A stretch of 64,000 nucleotides of DNA from Nostoc sp. NMS9 (GTDB lineage Bacteria > Cyanobacteriota > Cyanobacteriia > Cyanobacteriales > Nostocaceae), in contig NZ_JABXKL010000026.1 in NCBI RefSeq assembly GCF_017114995.1, forward strand, positions 1 through 64,000, read 5' to 3'. Each line of letters starts with the position of its first letter. The stretch's first letter is position 1. The notes beneath the pieces were generated by a model, which was not told the origin of the DNA, did no database searches, and saw nothing but the letters and a program-made list of their open reading frames with translations. This document shows, piece after piece, positions 1 to 9,958 of this stretch. The translations under genes were made by a program, and so were the position numbers.

Positions 1-171
1 GGTGTTGGATTTGTTGGGGTTACGGGTGTTGGATTTGTTGGGGTTACGGGTGTTGGATTTGTTGGAGTTACAGGTGTTGGTTCTGTTGGGGTTACAGGTG
101 TTGTCTCAGATGAGGTATTCGATGTTGTCTCAGATGAGGTGTTCGATGTTGTCTCAGATGGGCTATTTGAA
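1..171. repeat. 24-bp in-frame tandem repeats in the FecR-like gene
   Basis: Two kinds of 24-bp unit abut. Positions 1-96 hold four copies coding for TPTNPTPV-like octapeptides. Positions 100-171 hold three copies coding for SNTSSETT-like octapeptides. The first two Pro-rich units are identical, which suggests recent copy-number change. The unit length keeps the reading frame. The array continues past the window edge. Confidence 0.85.
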
Positions 172-923
172 GGACTAGGAGTTAGCTTCATTTCAAATAC
201 TCCCTCGCCTTTTATTGGTGGCTGTGCTTCCAAAGCCGCAGCAGTTTCGGCTTGAACACTGGTGATTGCAGGATCAGGTGTAGGCACAGGACTCTGCCTG
301 TTCAAATCAAGTTCCCGAACCATCTGGCTCGTTTCATAAAAATTTCTTAGATCAAAATCATATAACCTCTGAAATTCGCCTTTAATTATAATCACCATTT
401 GCCCTGCTTCCAACACCTGACTTTGAGAACCTTTCTTGTTAAAAACTTCAATGCCGCTATTTGTCAGCGCACCCACAATCGTGGTGTCTGTTTGTTGGTC
501 GTAGCGTACAAATAATGCTGAACCACGAATTGCTGCTGCTGCATTTGGTGTTTGTATACGTGTTTGCCCCTTTCCTGGTGGGATGAGCAACAACACAGTC
601 CCGTTTGTCAGTTTAAAGTCACGAGTCTTCGGCAAAAATTGAAATAACGCCTGTTCTCCAACTCGTGCCAAAGAGCCATCATTAAAACGCAAATCTGCTA
701 GGGAAGCTCGACCAGTTGACAGCCCGTCCCCAGGAGTCATTGCATCTAATTTGCGTGCAGGACGTTTCTTCAATTTATCTTTGGGTATCAGTTGTACGAT
801 GTTGCGGAGGTTCTGAATCTCTGCTCGCGTTAGAGGAGTTGTAGCACTTACCCGATTTGGCAGAGGCAGTACTATAACTCCCCATAAACCAATCACCAAT
901 AATGGAAACGATTTATAAAACAT
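1..923 (-). CDS. FecR-domain secreted protein (C-terminus cut by the window edge)
   Basis: An open frame starts at an ATG at 921-923 and runs off the window start, giving 307 visible codons. It begins with a hydrophobic signal peptide (FYKSFPLLVIGLWGVIVLPL) followed by a periplasmic part. Residues about 60-180 resemble FecR domains as found in cyanobacterial surface proteins (ADLRFNDGSLARVGEQ, then IRGSALFVRYD). The last 60 visible residues are low-complexity Ser/Thr/Pro repeats (SNTSSETT, then TPTNPTPV), like a cell-wall spacer. It is divergent from the outer-membrane barrel gene downstream, so the two may share an envelope role. FecR-type domains occur in both sigma-factor regulators and polyanion-binding surface proteins; lacking a cytoplasmic anti-sigma segment, this one looks like the second kind (inference). 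Confidence 0.75.
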   Translation of the reverse strand, partial: MFYKSFPLLVIGLWGVIVLPLPNRVSATTPLTRAEIQNLRNIVQLIPKDKLKKRPARKLDAMTPGDGLSTGRASLADLRFNDGSLARVGEQALFQFLPKTRDFKLTNGTVLLLIPPGKGQTRIQTPNAAAAIRGSALFVRYDQQTDTTIVGALTNSGIEVFNKKGSQSQVLEAGQMVIIIKGEFQRLYDFDLRNFYETSQMVRELDLNRQSPVPTPDPAITSVQAETAAALEAQPPIKGEGVFEMKLTPSPSNSPSETTSNTSSETTSNTSSETTPVTPTEPTPVTPTNPTPVTPTNPTPVTPTNPT

Positions 924-1595
924 AGTTTGAGAAATTTTTACCTTCAACTAATATCATAAAAATTAAAGTTTAAGCTAATGCTAATTGTTGTAAGAGTTTT
1001 TCTGGTAAATTGGTTTAAATTTTAATTTAAATTTAATCTCTAAAATAGATAACAATTGAAATCAATGACTCATATTTTATTTTTGAAAAAACTCAGTACA
1101 CATCTATTATCTTTTTTCGTGTCTACCTGTTCCTTCTCTACTTAAGCAAGTTCATGAATCAAATTGGATTACTATATGTCTTTAGTTGATTTAAGTTTTC
1201 CTTCTGAAACTTAAATTGTATGCAATAAAGTCTGTAGCAGAGTTAAAAGTTAGTATTTGATATAAATAATTAAATCAGAAGAACTTACATATAATCCTTT
1301 ATAATCAGTTCAGCCAGAGGATCATTAACTATGGGGAACAATAACTTACTAAGGATTTGTTGTGAAATTACCCACTAGCTGTATTTCACTAAAATTTAAA
1401 CAGCAATTTCATGGTAGCATCTCGGTTTTACAAAAAATCTGGGAAAAAATCCGAAAAGCAGCAATTTTAGTTTGTAGTCTAAGTATATACCTACAAAGCT
1501 AAAATAGATGCAATCAACTGTATCTTTGTAGTCGGAACTTCCGATACAGCTTGTGGGTCTACATTTGCCAAACGCAATCAACGCGATCTAACCAG
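924..1595. other. AT-rich divergent intergenic region
   Basis: About 670 bases lie between the divergent FecR-like and outer-membrane genes. The stretch is AT-rich with many A/T runs and no convincing gene. A 61-codon minus-strand frame at 1396-1581 has no ribosome binding site and no family signature, so I treat it as chance. The region must carry promoters for both flanking genes, but I cannot place them precisely. Confidence 0.4.
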
Positions 1596-2897
1596 ATGCG
1601 ACTCAAGAACTGGAAAAATTTGTTTTTTTGTATTTTGTTAACGTCTAGTGGTGGAAGCTGGTGTTGCATTAGAGTAGATGCGGCAGAATCTGCAATTACA
1701 GATGTTTGGCATCCTAATAATTTAGCAACTACACAGGTAACTCATGAGCAGTTATGTCATAAGTTGGAGCAAAAGGCAATTAACTCTTTGTGCAAGCTGT
1801 CGAGTGAGTCACATACTTTAGATTCTCGGATGCGGTTAAATCTGGCACAGCAAACACCAGAAACGACTCAAATCCCAGATCAAACCGAAGAACCTATAGA
1901 TACTCAAAAGCAAAATGACCCGCCACAGCTAGAATCGCAGCCAAATAATTTGCCCATATCTCCTTCAGACTCAAAAGAGCAACTATTAAATTTACCTGAG
2001 ATAGAATATTCCCAAAGGCTAGAGAGGTTGATAGAACTGCTGCGATCGCCAAAACAACCGTTTGAATCTGATAGCGATCGCGAATTGGGGTTGCGGGTGC
2101 GGTTACGACCTCTAGAACAACGGCTACCACCACCGACAGAACAACCTGTACCTCAGTTTAAACCTATCGGCTATCTACAAGGACGTGTCGGCTACTTCCA
2201 AACGAGTAATATATTTTCCTCAAATGATAGTCCCATAGAAGATGGTTTAATTATTTCTGGACTGACACTAGCCTCTACATATTTCCCTTTAGGATCTAAG
2301 ACTTTTTTAAATGGCTCAATTGATGGCAATCTGATTCGTTATATAAACCAGTCAGAATATCATTACAACCAGGTGAGATTCAATCTCAGTATTTACCAGC
2401 AGCTATCCCAACGAATGTTTGGAGAAATCAGTTGGAGCAATCAACAGTTATTTTATGCCAACAGCAGCGATCGCCTGGATAGCTTCAAAGCAGGCGATCG
2501 CTTTTTAAATGAAAATTCCCTGCAACTGTCTTTGGGACGCCGAGATCCCTTAACTTCAAGATTAACCCTAGATAGCTTCTACGAATTGAGTGTAAATTTT
2601 GCCGATCCCCAAAGTCGTAATCGGATAATCAATTCCTTTTGGGTGTCTCTGAACTACTACTTGCAAAAGCCTCTCCAGGTTGGTATTGACTACCAAATGA
2701 ATTTATCAGACTTTACACAGCGCGATCGAGAAGACGAATTTTACCGGCTATTCGGACACTTAAATTACCGAATATCCGACAACATTAATATGAATATGCA
2801 GGCTGGAGTAAGTTTAGGTAGTTCAACCGCCGAAAACATTGATTTTGATGGCTGGTTCTTCGCTATTAATTACAGTTTGCAATTAGGTAGGTTTTGA
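1596..2897 (+). CDS. Outer-membrane beta-barrel protein
   Basis: I do not recognise a named family, but the architecture is clear. I chose the ATG at 1596 rather than one 15 codons upstream because it puts a basic MRLKNWKN start directly before a hydrophobic signal peptide (LFFCILLTSSGG). A Gln/Pro-rich linker (residues about 75-190) leads into alternating hydrophobic/polar strands such as YLQGRVGYFQTSNIF and VSLNYYLQKPLQVGIDYQM. The protein ends in Phe (YSLQLGRF), the usual C-terminal signature recognised by the BAM insertion machinery. It probably sits in the outer membrane as a barrel of about 250 residues. Substrate or partner is unknown. The divergent FecR-like gene could be functionally linked. 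Confidence 0.65.
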   Translation: MRLKNWKNLFFCILLTSSGGSWCCIRVDAAESAITDVWHPNNLATTQVTHEQLCHKLEQKAINSLCKLSSESHTLDSRMRLNLAQQTPETTQIPDQTEEPIDTQKQNDPPQLESQPNNLPISPSDSKEQLLNLPEIEYSQRLERLIELLRSPKQPFESDSDRELGLRVRLRPLEQRLPPPTEQPVPQFKPIGYLQGRVGYFQTSNIFSSNDSPIEDGLIISGLTLASTYFPLGSKTFLNGSIDGNLIRYINQSEYHYNQVRFNLSIYQQLSQRMFGEISWSNQQLFYANSSDRLDSFKAGDRFLNENSLQLSLGRRDPLTSRLTLDSFYELSVNFADPQSRNRIINSFWVSLNYYLQKPLQVGIDYQMNLSDFTQRDREDEFYRLFGHLNYRISDNINMNMQAGVSLGSSTAENIDFDGWFFAINYSLQLGRF

Positions 2898-2940
2898 AAT
2901 TTGTCATTTATCCTTTGTCCTTTGTCAAAAATCAATGACT

Positions 2941-2965
2941 AATGCCCAATGCCCAATGCCCAATG
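2941..2965. repeat. Short tandem heptamer repeat (AATGCCC)
   Basis: Three and a half copies of AATGCCC lie between two convergent genes. Such short tandemly repeated repetitive sequences are typical of heterocystous cyanobacteria. Confidence 0.8.
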
Positions 2966-2966
2966 A

Positions 2967-3788
2967 CTATAAATAGGAAATCCAATCACTCCAGCTACCA
3001 GCATAAAGTTTCCCCTTGCTAATACCAGCTAATTCTAAAGAAAGTAAATTCACACAAGCAGTAACGCCAGAACCGCAATATACCAAGATTTCTGCGGCTG
3101 TTTTTAGCTTTTCCCACCGACGCCGTTGTTCTTCTGGAGGGAGTAGGTAGCCGGAAGAGTCTGTAACTTCTTGCCAAGGATAGTTGACTGCACCGGAAAT
3201 ATGTCCAGCAATTCGATCGATTGGCTCTCGTTCGCCTCGATAGCGATCGCTCTCTCTTGAATCTACCAATACTACCTCGTGGCTATCTTTCCGGCTTTTC
3301 ACCGCTGTAATATCTACCACCTTTTGTGTTTGTACTTGAGCTACAAACGTACCCATCCGGGCGGGAGGAATAACATCTGTAACAGAATATCCAGCTTTTT
3401 GCCATCCAGTCAAGCCGCCATCCAGTACTGCTACTTGCTCATGTCCTAGATAGCACAACAGCCACCATAGACGAGCCGCAAAGGCAAAGCGCGAATCATC
3501 ATAAGCTACAACTAAACTTTTTTGGTAATTTACCCCAATCGCTGCCAATTTGTTAGCTATATCATTAGGGTTAGGTAAAGGATGTCTCCCGCCATGCTTA
3601 CCCACTGGACTGGAAAGATCCTGATTCAAATCTAAGTAATATGACCCCTCTATATGGCTTGTTTGATACTGTTGTTGTCCTAGTTGTGGATCGGCTAAAG
3701 AAAAGCGACAATCCACAATAACGACTTGCGGATCTTCTAGATGTTCAAACAGCCAAGCTGGCGAAACAACAAATTGGGGATTAGGCAT
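2967..3788 (-). CDS. sseA: Two-domain rhodanese-type sulfurtransferase
   Basis: The 273-residue protein carries two rhodanese domains (residues about 8-130 and 155-270), the standard length of thiosulfate or 3-mercaptopyruvate sulfurtransferases. The N-terminal domain opens with VVSPAWLFEHLEDPQVVIVD. The C-terminal domain has the active loop CGSGVTA with Cys238 as the persulfide-forming residue. CG[SA]GVTA is usually associated with mercaptopyruvate sulfurtransferases, whereas thiosulfate enzymes usually have CRKGVTA, so mercaptopyruvate is the likelier sulfur donor. No signal peptide is seen, so it acts in the cytoplasm. The neighbouring divergent gene is a tRNA methyltransferase-like protein; a link through tRNA thiolation is possible but only inferred. 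Confidence 0.9.
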   Translation of the reverse strand: MPNPQFVVSPAWLFEHLEDPQVVIVDCRFSLADPQLGQQQYQTSHIEGSYYLDLNQDLSSPVGKHGGRHPLPNPNDIANKLAAIGVNYQKSLVVAYDDSRFAFAARLWWLLCYLGHEQVAVLDGGLTGWQKAGYSVTDVIPPARMGTFVAQVQTQKVVDITAVKSRKDSHEVVLVDSRESDRYRGEREPIDRIAGHISGAVNYPWQEVTDSSGYLLPPEEQRRRWEKLKTAAEILVYCGSGVTACVNLLSLELAGISKGKLYAGSWSDWISYL

Positions 3789-3814
3789 TAGTCATTATTT
3801 AGTTTTTTTGTAAG

Positions 3815-4738
3815 ATGTCAGACTTAGAGAATTTTACACCTAAGTTAACAGCAGATGGTTCTTTCACCTTTGTCTCTCAAGAGTTTGGTGAATCCTTTCA
3901 CAGCCATTATGGAGCGCAGCAGGAAAGTTTTTGCAAGTTTGTGGAACCTACTCAACTGGCTACAGCAGCGCAAAAACCTATCTTGCGACTATTGGATGTT
4001 TGTTATGGTCTAGGATATAACACAGCTGCTGCTTTGCAAACAATTTGGGCAGTGAATCCTAGTTGTTGTGTTGAAGTAATCGGTTTAGAACTGAATCCAG
4101 CAGTTCCACAAGCGGCGATCGCTCATCAGTTATTCGACAATTGGAACTGTAACTATATTGAAATTTTGAAAAAGCTAGCTTTTGAGCATCAAGTACAAAC
4201 ACCTTGCTTGAAAGCGAAGCTACTAATTGGCGATGCTAGAACTACGATAACACTAGTACGTCAGTCAGGTTTCTGGGCAGATGCAATTTTCCTCGATCCC
4301 TTTTCACCACCACAGTGTCCTCAATTATGGACTGTTGAATTTATTAAACACTTGTCATTGTGCTTACATCCAGATGGTTTATTAGCCACCTATTCTTCTG
4401 CTGCTGCTGTACGTACAGCGCTTTTGTCTGCTGGCTTGGTGATAGGTTCTACCCCACCCGTAGGAAGGCGATCGCCTGGTACCGTGGCAACACATTCTAA
4501 AAATACTGAGTCTAAAGACCACTTGCCACTCACTACCCTTTCAGAAGTTGAAAAAGAACACTTGCTAACTCGTGCTGCTATTCCCTATCGCGATCCTCAA
4601 TTGAGCGATCCAACTGAAGTCATAGTCAAGCGGCGACAACAAGAGCAACAAAGCTCTTGCCTGGAACCTGCCTCCCATTGGCGAAAAAGGTGGCTATTGG
4701 GAACACAAGGCAGGGATTTGATGGGAACTAGCTTGTAG
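3815..4738 (+). CDS. MnmD-like tRNA wobble-uridine methyltransferase
   Basis: A Rossmann-fold methyltransferase of the MnmC N-terminal/DUF752 family. Family signatures visible: FHSHYGAQQES near residue 30, the SAM-binding motif LLDVCYGLGYNTAAAL near residue 65, and DAIFLDPFSPPQCPQLWT near residue 155. MnmD-type enzymes methylate the aminomethyl group of the modified wobble uridine in certain tRNAs using SAM. This protein lacks the FAD-dependent oxidase half of bifunctional E. coli MnmC, as usual in cyanobacteria and Gram-positives. It starts 26 bp from the divergent sulfurtransferase, so the two share a promoter region. The last 60 residues are basic and less conserved. Confidence 0.75.
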   Translation: MSDLENFTPKLTADGSFTFVSQEFGESFHSHYGAQQESFCKFVEPTQLATAAQKPILRLLDVCYGLGYNTAAALQTIWAVNPSCCVEVIGLELNPAVPQAAIAHQLFDNWNCNYIEILKKLAFEHQVQTPCLKAKLLIGDARTTITLVRQSGFWADAIFLDPFSPPQCPQLWTVEFIKHLSLCLHPDGLLATYSSAAAVRTALLSAGLVIGSTPPVGRRSPGTVATHSKNTESKDHLPLTTLSEVEKEHLLTRAAIPYRDPQLSDPTEVIVKRRQQEQQSSCLEPASHWRKRWLLGTQGRDLMGTSL

Positions 4739-5236
4739 TTTGATTGCAATATCATACAATATGCTACGCCTATAGACTGCAAGCCTAATTCAACGAGTTT
4801 TTACGAGCCAAATAGCTTATCTATATGTTAGTATTCAATATTACATACTATTTAACAGTACTGGAGTATTGCTATAAGTGAGTAAAAACATTTATATCTA
4901 ATGATTATTATAAAGACTTGAAACTCAAAATCCGATATCTCGATATAAAGCAGTCAATTATAACGCTTTCTGACGCCACAAGCCGAAAAAATCTCCGTAA
5001 AAAACCTGATTTAACATTTGTGAGAATTTATCATACTGGAATTAGAAGCAAAAAATTTGACAACAAGATACACCTTGTTCGTACTAGAAAAGATACATAC
5101 TGCGAAAAATTCTGATGGCAGCTTGACATCATGCATAATCCATATCGAAACTCTGACTCAGATACCGTCGAATCTTAAATTTGTTTTTAAAATCTGACAC
5201 TGTTAACTAACTTGTGCAAAAACTTGGAGTGCCTTT
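4739..5236. other. Intergenic region with no convincing gene
   Basis: Nearly 500 AT-rich bases before the HD-GYP regulator. A 65-codon frame with a TTG start (4918-5115) is basic and lysine-rich but has no clear ribosome site or recognisable family, so I leave it uncalled. No hairpin or tandem repeat stands out. Confidence 0.4.
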
Positions 5237-6481
5237 GTGATTCAATGGAAATCCAACCATACAGACTTTACAGAAAAAATTGTTAATGGGTCAAACCCCA
5301 TTAGCACAGTGAAGAGTATCGGTTCAAATCATGCCGTAGAATCGCAAAATGCGGAGGGTTATTCTTTAGGCTTATCTCAAGGAGACCTTATGCTTGAAGA
5401 TAAACAAGCAATGTCTTCTTGGATAAAATCTGATGTTAATTGTGGTGATGATTCATTGGTCTCTAGAACACTACAAGCCAAAGGTTCTAAAGTGAATGGG
5501 TTTGATTTAGATCCGCCGAAGGTTTTAGTAGTTGACGATCATGCCGCCAGTCGGATGACTGCTGTTGCGCTCTTGGGGATGGAAGGATACGAAGTGATTG
5601 AGGCGGACAGTGGTTCTATTGTTGTTGGATTGGTAACTCAAAAACAACCAGATTTGATTTTGCTGGATGTAATGATGCCAGGAATGGATGGATTTGAAGT
5701 GTGCCAATTGCTTAAACATGATGAGCAGACTAGGTTAATCCCAGTAATTTTTATTACAGCGTTAAATGACAGGCGATCGCGCATTCGGGGAATTGAAGTT
5801 GGGGCAGATGATTTTCTCACCAAACCCTTCGATCGGGTGGAACTAGCGGCGCGTGTCAAGTCCTTGGTGCGGCAGAAGCGTCTGAACGAAGATTTAGACC
5901 ATGCTGAACAAGTACTGTTTTCTATTGCCATGTCCATTGAAAGCCGCGATCCCAATACAGGCAACCATTGCGAACGTCTAGTAAAACTAGGACAAGTTTT
6001 TGGTGAATACCTCAACCTCTCACGCTATCAAATTCGAGATTTGATGTGGGGTGGTTATCTCCACGATATCGGTAAGGTGGGTATTCCCGATGCTGTGCTG
6101 CTAAAAAAAGGCAAACTCACCCCCGAAGATTGGCAAATTATGCAGCAGCACGTTTTGATTGGAGAAAAAATCTGCCAACCACTACGGAGTATGCGCGGTG
6201 TAATTCCGATTATTCGTCATCACCACGAACGTTGGGATGGCTCAGGCTACCCCGATCGACTCAAGGGGGATGATATTCCCTACCTAGCGCAAGTATTTCA
6301 GTTAATTGATATTTACGATGCCCTAACCAGCGAACGACCTTACAAAAGAGCTTTTACTTCAGCAGAAGCACTTTTAATGATGCAAGAAGAAGCTGATTCC
6401 GGTTGGCGTAATCCCAAACTAATGCAGCAGTTTGCAGAGTTTATTTGCTCTTGTCAGGAAAAAGGGAAGAGTGGGGAATAG
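5237..6481 (+). CDS. Response regulator with HD-GYP phosphodiesterase domain
   Basis: Residues 1-90 are an unconserved N-terminal extension. Residues about 93-210 form a receiver domain (VLVVDDHAASR, phospho-acceptor Asp144 in LLDVMMPGMDGF, conserved Lys in DDFLTKPFD). Residues about 220-405 are an HD-GYP domain with His276-Asp277 (HDIGKVGIPD), HHERWDGSGYP with the GYP signature at 337-339, and the RPYK motif. HD-GYP proteins hydrolyse cyclic di-GMP (some hydrolyse cGAMP) in a binuclear metal site; all visible signature residues are present, so it is probably active. Phosphorylation by an unlinked histidine kinase would control it. GTG is the start used; an in-frame ATG at about codon 52 would still keep both domains. 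Confidence 0.92.
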   Translation: MIQWKSNHTDFTEKIVNGSNPISTVKSIGSNHAVESQNAEGYSLGLSQGDLMLEDKQAMSSWIKSDVNCGDDSLVSRTLQAKGSKVNGFDLDPPKVLVVDDHAASRMTAVALLGMEGYEVIEADSGSIVVGLVTQKQPDLILLDVMMPGMDGFEVCQLLKHDEQTRLIPVIFITALNDRRSRIRGIEVGADDFLTKPFDRVELAARVKSLVRQKRLNEDLDHAEQVLFSIAMSIESRDPNTGNHCERLVKLGQVFGEYLNLSRYQIRDLMWGGYLHDIGKVGIPDAVLLKKGKLTPEDWQIMQQHVLIGEKICQPLRSMRGVIPIIRHHHERWDGSGYPDRLKGDDIPYLAQVFQLIDIYDALTSERPYKRAFTSAEALLMMQEEADSGWRNPKLMQQFAEFICSCQEKGKSGE

Positions 6482-6684
6482 GGAGTAATGATTTGTAGCT
6501 GCTGTAATCAACGCTAATTGGTATGATGATAATCTCTGCTTTTAAGGAGTGAAATTATACCGACTTCTGAATTCTGACTCCTTTGATATTTTCAGTCTTC
6601 TATAATTAGCTGGTATGATTTGAGCCGAGATTTTAAAGTACCAACAGCATTAATCACAATTTCACTGATAGCTGATAGCTAATT

Positions 6685-8064
6685 ATGGTAGTTGTAGCAA
6701 TTCTAGCGGCAGGACGCGGCACACGGATGAAATCACGCTTACCCAAGGTTTTACATTCTTTGGGTGGGCGATCGCTAGTAGAGAGAGTTCTCGAAAGTGT
6801 AGAACCACTTTCGCCCTCACGGCGAATCGTGATTGTGGGATATCAATCCGAGGAAGTCCAAGCCGCCATGCATTCAATTCCCAGTTTGGAGTTTGTCGAA
6901 CAGACTGTGCAATTGGGGACAGGTCATGCTATCCAGCAATTACTTCCTCACTTGGAAAATTACACTGGAGATTTGCTGGTACTTAACGGCGATTTACCGT
7001 TAATACGCAGCGAAACTCTTAAGCAGATGTTACAAACTCACATCCGAAATCAAAACTCTGCCACTATTCTTACCTCGCACCTACCTGACCCCACAGGCTA
7101 TGGGCGCGTTTTTTGTAACGATGAAAATATTGTGCAGCAAATGGTCGAACATAAGGATTGTACGGCTGCTCAAACACAAAATCAGCGGATTAACGCTGGA
7201 GTTTACTGCTTTCGCTGGCCAGATTTGGCAAAGGTGCTTCCCCACCTCCAGGCAAACAATGCCCAAAAAGAATACTATCTTACCGATGCCGTGACTCAAG
7301 TGGGACAAGTAATGGCAGTGGATGTGGAAGATTACCAAGAAATTCTCGGCATCAACGATCGCCTGCAACTAGCAACAGCATCCGAAATTTTGCAAAAACG
7401 AGTCAAGGAAAAATGGATGCTGGCGGGTGTCACTCTCATCGACCCCACAAGCATCACCATTGATGAAACAGTGGAATTGCAGCCGGATGTAATTATTGAA
7501 CCCCAAACTCACCTGCGGGGAAATACGGCGATCCAAACAGGAAGTCACATTGGGCCGGGGAGTCTAATTGAAAATAGTCAGTTAAGTGAAAATGTCACAG
7601 TGCAATATTCAGTAGTCATAAATAGTACCGTACAGGCCGGAAGCCAAATTGGCCCTTATACTCATTTGCGCGGTCAGGTACAGGTGGGTGCTGGTTGCCG
7701 TGTGGGGAATTTTGTGGAATTGAAAAATACGCAATTAGGCGATCGCACCAATGCAGCACATTTGTCATATATAGGCGATACTGTTGTCGGCAATCAGGTG
7801 AATATTGGTGCTGGTACAATTACTGCCAACTATGACGGCGTGAAGAAACATCCCACCAAAATAGGCGATCGAACAAAAACTGGTGCCAATAGCGTTTTAG
7901 TAGCTCCACTCACCTTGGGAGATGATGTCTATATCGCAGCTGGTTCTACTGTGACAGAAGATGTTCCTGATAATTCTCTAGTGATTGCTCGTAGTCGTCA
8001 GGTGGTGAAACCAGCTTGGCGTAGGAAAAGTGTTGACAATAAAACCACAGATCAACATAAATAA
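6685..8064 (+). CDS. glmU: Bifunctional GlmU (UDP-GlcNAc pyrophosphorylase / GlcN-1-P acetyltransferase)
   Basis: GlmU acetylates glucosamine-1-phosphate and then couples it to UTP to give UDP-N-acetylglucosamine, the precursor of peptidoglycan and lipopolysaccharide. The nucleotidyltransferase domain starts with the signature [15 protein letters not shown] and includes [10 protein letters not shown]. The C-terminal half is a left-handed beta-helix of hexapeptide repeats, with conserved [24 protein letters not shown] and [11 protein letters not shown] segments. At 459 residues it has the family's normal length and both activities look intact. It appears monocistronic; its stop codon lies within an inverted repeat that may act as a terminator. 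Confidence 0.97.
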   Translation: MVVVAILAAGRGTRMKSRLPKVLHSLGGRSLVERVLESVEPLSPSRRIVIVGYQSEEVQAAMHSIPSLEFVEQTVQLGTGHAIQQLLPHLENYTGDLLVLNGDLPLIRSETLKQMLQTHIRNQNSATILTSHLPDPTGYGRVFCNDENIVQQMVEHKDCTAAQTQNQRINAGVYCFRWPDLAKVLPHLQANNAQKEYYLTDAVTQVGQVMAVDVEDYQEILGINDRLQLATASEILQKRVKEKWMLAGVTLIDPTSITIDETVELQPDVIIEPQTHLRGNTAIQTGSHIGPGSLIENSQLSENVTVQYSVVINSTVQAGSQIGPYTHLRGQVQVGAGCRVGNFVELKNTQLGDRTNAAHLSYIGDTVVGNQVNIGAGTITANYDGVKKHPTKIGDRTKTGANSVLVAPLTLGDDVYIAAGSTVTEDVPDNSLVIARSRQVVKPAWRRKSVDNKTTDQHK

Positions 8065-8098
8065 TTCATCGGTGTTAATCGCGGTTGATTTGTGGTTT
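8042..8098. terminator. Inverted repeat spanning the glmU stop codon
   Basis: Arms of 15 bp at 8042-8056 and 8084-8098 match with one mismatch (AAACCACAGATCAAC against its complement). The loop is 27 nt. There is no downstream T-run, so it is either a weak or Rho-independent-like end signal or an mRNA-stabilising 3' hairpin. Confidence 0.45.
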
Positions 8099-8175
8099 GA
8101 GAGCATAAACCAGGATTTTTGTGAGTTGTCTAATCTAGCTAGATTAGTAGTAAAGCCAAAATCTCAACATATAAC

Positions 8176-8568
8176 ATGGAAGAACTGCTAGAACTTAGGC
8201 AATTTCTAGAACAAGGCAAAATCCATGAGGCGCTGCTGTTGGTGGATGAGTTAGAAGAAATGAGCCTCGGTGACAAAATCAATAAAATTGATAGTTATAG
8301 TGTAATTCTGCTCATCCATTTAATTAAACAAAAGGCCGAAAAACGTTCTACTCGCTCTTGCGATGTTTCGATAGAAAATACAGTACGTGAAATCAACAAA
8401 ATAAACAAGCGCCGCAAATCCGGTGGTTTTTACTTGAATCAAGCAGAATTAATCGATATTCTGCAACAAGGATATCAAGTGGCACTCAAAAGAGCGGCGC
8501 TAGAAGCTTTTGAAGGGCGTTATGAAGCCGAAGAATTAGCTGCAATGTTGACCAGCAAGAAACTTTAG
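8176..8568 (+). CDS. DUF29 family protein
   Basis: A 130-residue protein starting MEELLELRQFLEQGKIHEAL and containing the typical DUF29 pattern of an N-terminal helical pair, LLIHLIKQKAEKRSTRSCD in the middle and a C-terminal helix (ALEAFEGRYEAEELAAML). DUF29 proteins are abundant in cyanobacteria and have no established function. It is cytoplasmic with no membrane segment. It stands alone, 111 bp after glmU and convergent with the isoaspartyl peptidase gene. Confidence 0.75.
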   Translation: MEELLELRQFLEQGKIHEALLLVDELEEMSLGDKINKIDSYSVILLIHLIKQKAEKRSTRSCDVSIENTVREINKINKRRKSGGFYLNQAELIDILQQGYQVALKRAALEAFEGRYEAEELAAMLTSKKL

Positions 8569-8587
8569 CCGAAGCACTGAAACTGAT

Positions 8588-9541
8588 TCAACAATAGCCA
8601 ATCAATTCACTATCATTCCATTCCAAAGTATCACCAATTTTTTCGCCGTCGTGGTAGGCGGCGAGTAAGATTTCACTAGTTTTTCCCCAAGCGATCGCTC
8701 CACTAGCATCTAAGGCGATCGCTCCCAAATCGCGTTTGTTCTCGTGGGCTTCCCCAAAGGATCGCTGCATGGCCTCCTTCAGTGACATCCCATCAGTGAC
8801 ACGCACTACAATCCGTGCGGCTAAACACTCATCAATGATATCTTCGCCAATGCCAGTACAGCTAACACCAGCATTACTAGTAGCATAATTACCTGCTGGC
8901 ATCGCCGAATCACTTACCCTGCCAATCCGCTCAAATCCCTTACCACCAGTAGAAGTGCCAGCAGCTAGCTTACCAGATGCATCTAAAGCTACTACACCGA
9001 TGGTACCGCGTCCGGCATTGCTGGTTTCTAGCAGTTCGGGTTCTGCTACCACGCCAGCCATTGTGCTTTTAAAATTATCCTGGCGCTCTTGTATCCACTC
9101 TTGTAATCGCAAATCAGTTAAAGCGTTATAGCTGGGAATTTGCATTTCCCGCGCCAACTCAGCTGAACCGAAATCTGATAGCACTCGGTCTGGCGAGCTT
9201 TGTAAAAATTGCGCTAAATCAATAGGATTTTTCACCCGCGAGATATTAATCACACCACTAAACCGCCCTGATGCACCATCCATCAGGGAAGCACTCATAC
9301 GAATTTGTCCATCAGATTGCAATACTGAACCAGTACCAGCATTAAAGCGGGGGTTGTCTTCGAGCATTTGGCAACCCTGCACCACCGCCTCAGAGGCAGT
9401 TGCTCCTGACAATAGCAGAGAATAAACTTCTTCTATTACTGTATGGAGCGATCGGCGCACCGCCTCTAATCCGCCTTTACCGTGGAGAGAACTACCAGCC
9501 CCTCCATGAATAATTAATTTAGGTTGCACCTGTAACTCCAT
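8588..9541 (-). CDS. iaaA: Isoaspartyl peptidase / plant-type L-asparaginase
   Basis: An Ntn-hydrolase precursor that cleaves itself before a catalytic threonine to form alpha and beta chains; it removes iso-aspartyl residues from dipeptides and hydrolyses asparagine. Seen here: N-terminal PKLIIHGGAGSS, the autocleavage site GRGTIGVVA with Thr180 as nucleophile, then GTSTGG and the C-terminal GAIALDASGAIAW segment. At 317 residues it is family-sized. Its start codon overlaps the stop of the upstream DUF2256 gene by one base (TAATG), so the two are probably translationally coupled. Confidence 0.93.
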   Translation of the reverse strand: MELQVQPKLIIHGGAGSSLHGKGGLEAVRRSLHTVIEEVYSLLLSGATASEAVVQGCQMLEDNPRFNAGTGSVLQSDGQIRMSASLMDGASGRFSGVINISRVKNPIDLAQFLQSSPDRVLSDFGSAELAREMQIPSYNALTDLRLQEWIQERQDNFKSTMAGVVAEPELLETSNAGRGTIGVVALDASGKLAAGTSTGGKGFERIGRVSDSAMPAGNYATSNAGVSCTGIGEDIIDECLAARIVVRVTDGMSLKEAMQRSFGEAHENKRDLGAIALDASGAIAWGKTSEILLAAYHDGEKIGDTLEWNDSELIGYC

Positions 9542-9735
9542 TAATCTCTTGCGCTATTTGCGTCTGTATTGCGGTTGGTTTCATTTTGAGCTTCAGAACG
9601 GCGACGACGACAACGTTCTGAGCAATATTTCACATCGTCCCAACAATCTTGCCACTTTTTACGCCATGTGAAAGGACGTTGACATACCGGACAGATTTTT
9701 GTCGGGAGGTCAGATTTAGAACGAACCCGTCCCAT
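9541..9735 (-). CDS. DUF2256 small zinc-ribbon-like protein
   Basis: A 64-residue basic protein with four cysteines in two pairs ([14 protein letters not shown] then CSERCRRRR), matching the DUF2256 family. The Cys pattern suggests a bound zinc ion and possible nucleic-acid contact. It overlaps the start of the isoaspartyl peptidase gene by one base and is upstream of it on the same strand, so they form a two-gene unit. Molecular function is not established. Confidence 0.85.
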   Translation of the reverse strand: MGRVRSKSDLPTKICPVCQRPFTWRKKWQDCWDDVKYCSERCRRRRSEAQNETNRNTDANSARD

Positions 9736-9958
9736 ATAAGTACTGTGTAGATGAGAATTTCATTTCTGAGGGAGATGGAAGATAATTATAACCAGTTTGC
9801 TAAGAAGGCAGGATAAATTCGACGAATAAATATATTGTCAATCTATCCTTAGACCTATTTGCAACATCTCTTCTAAAAGAAGAGAGGCTTTGAATCTTAC
9901 TATCCTTCTCTTTTAGGGACTTGCAAAAAATAAATTATCCCAAATTATTTCTAGATTT

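Noticed and set aside
4918-5115. 65-codon ORF with TTG start
   Set aside because: Lysine-rich, no convincing ribosome site, no family signature, AT-rich context.
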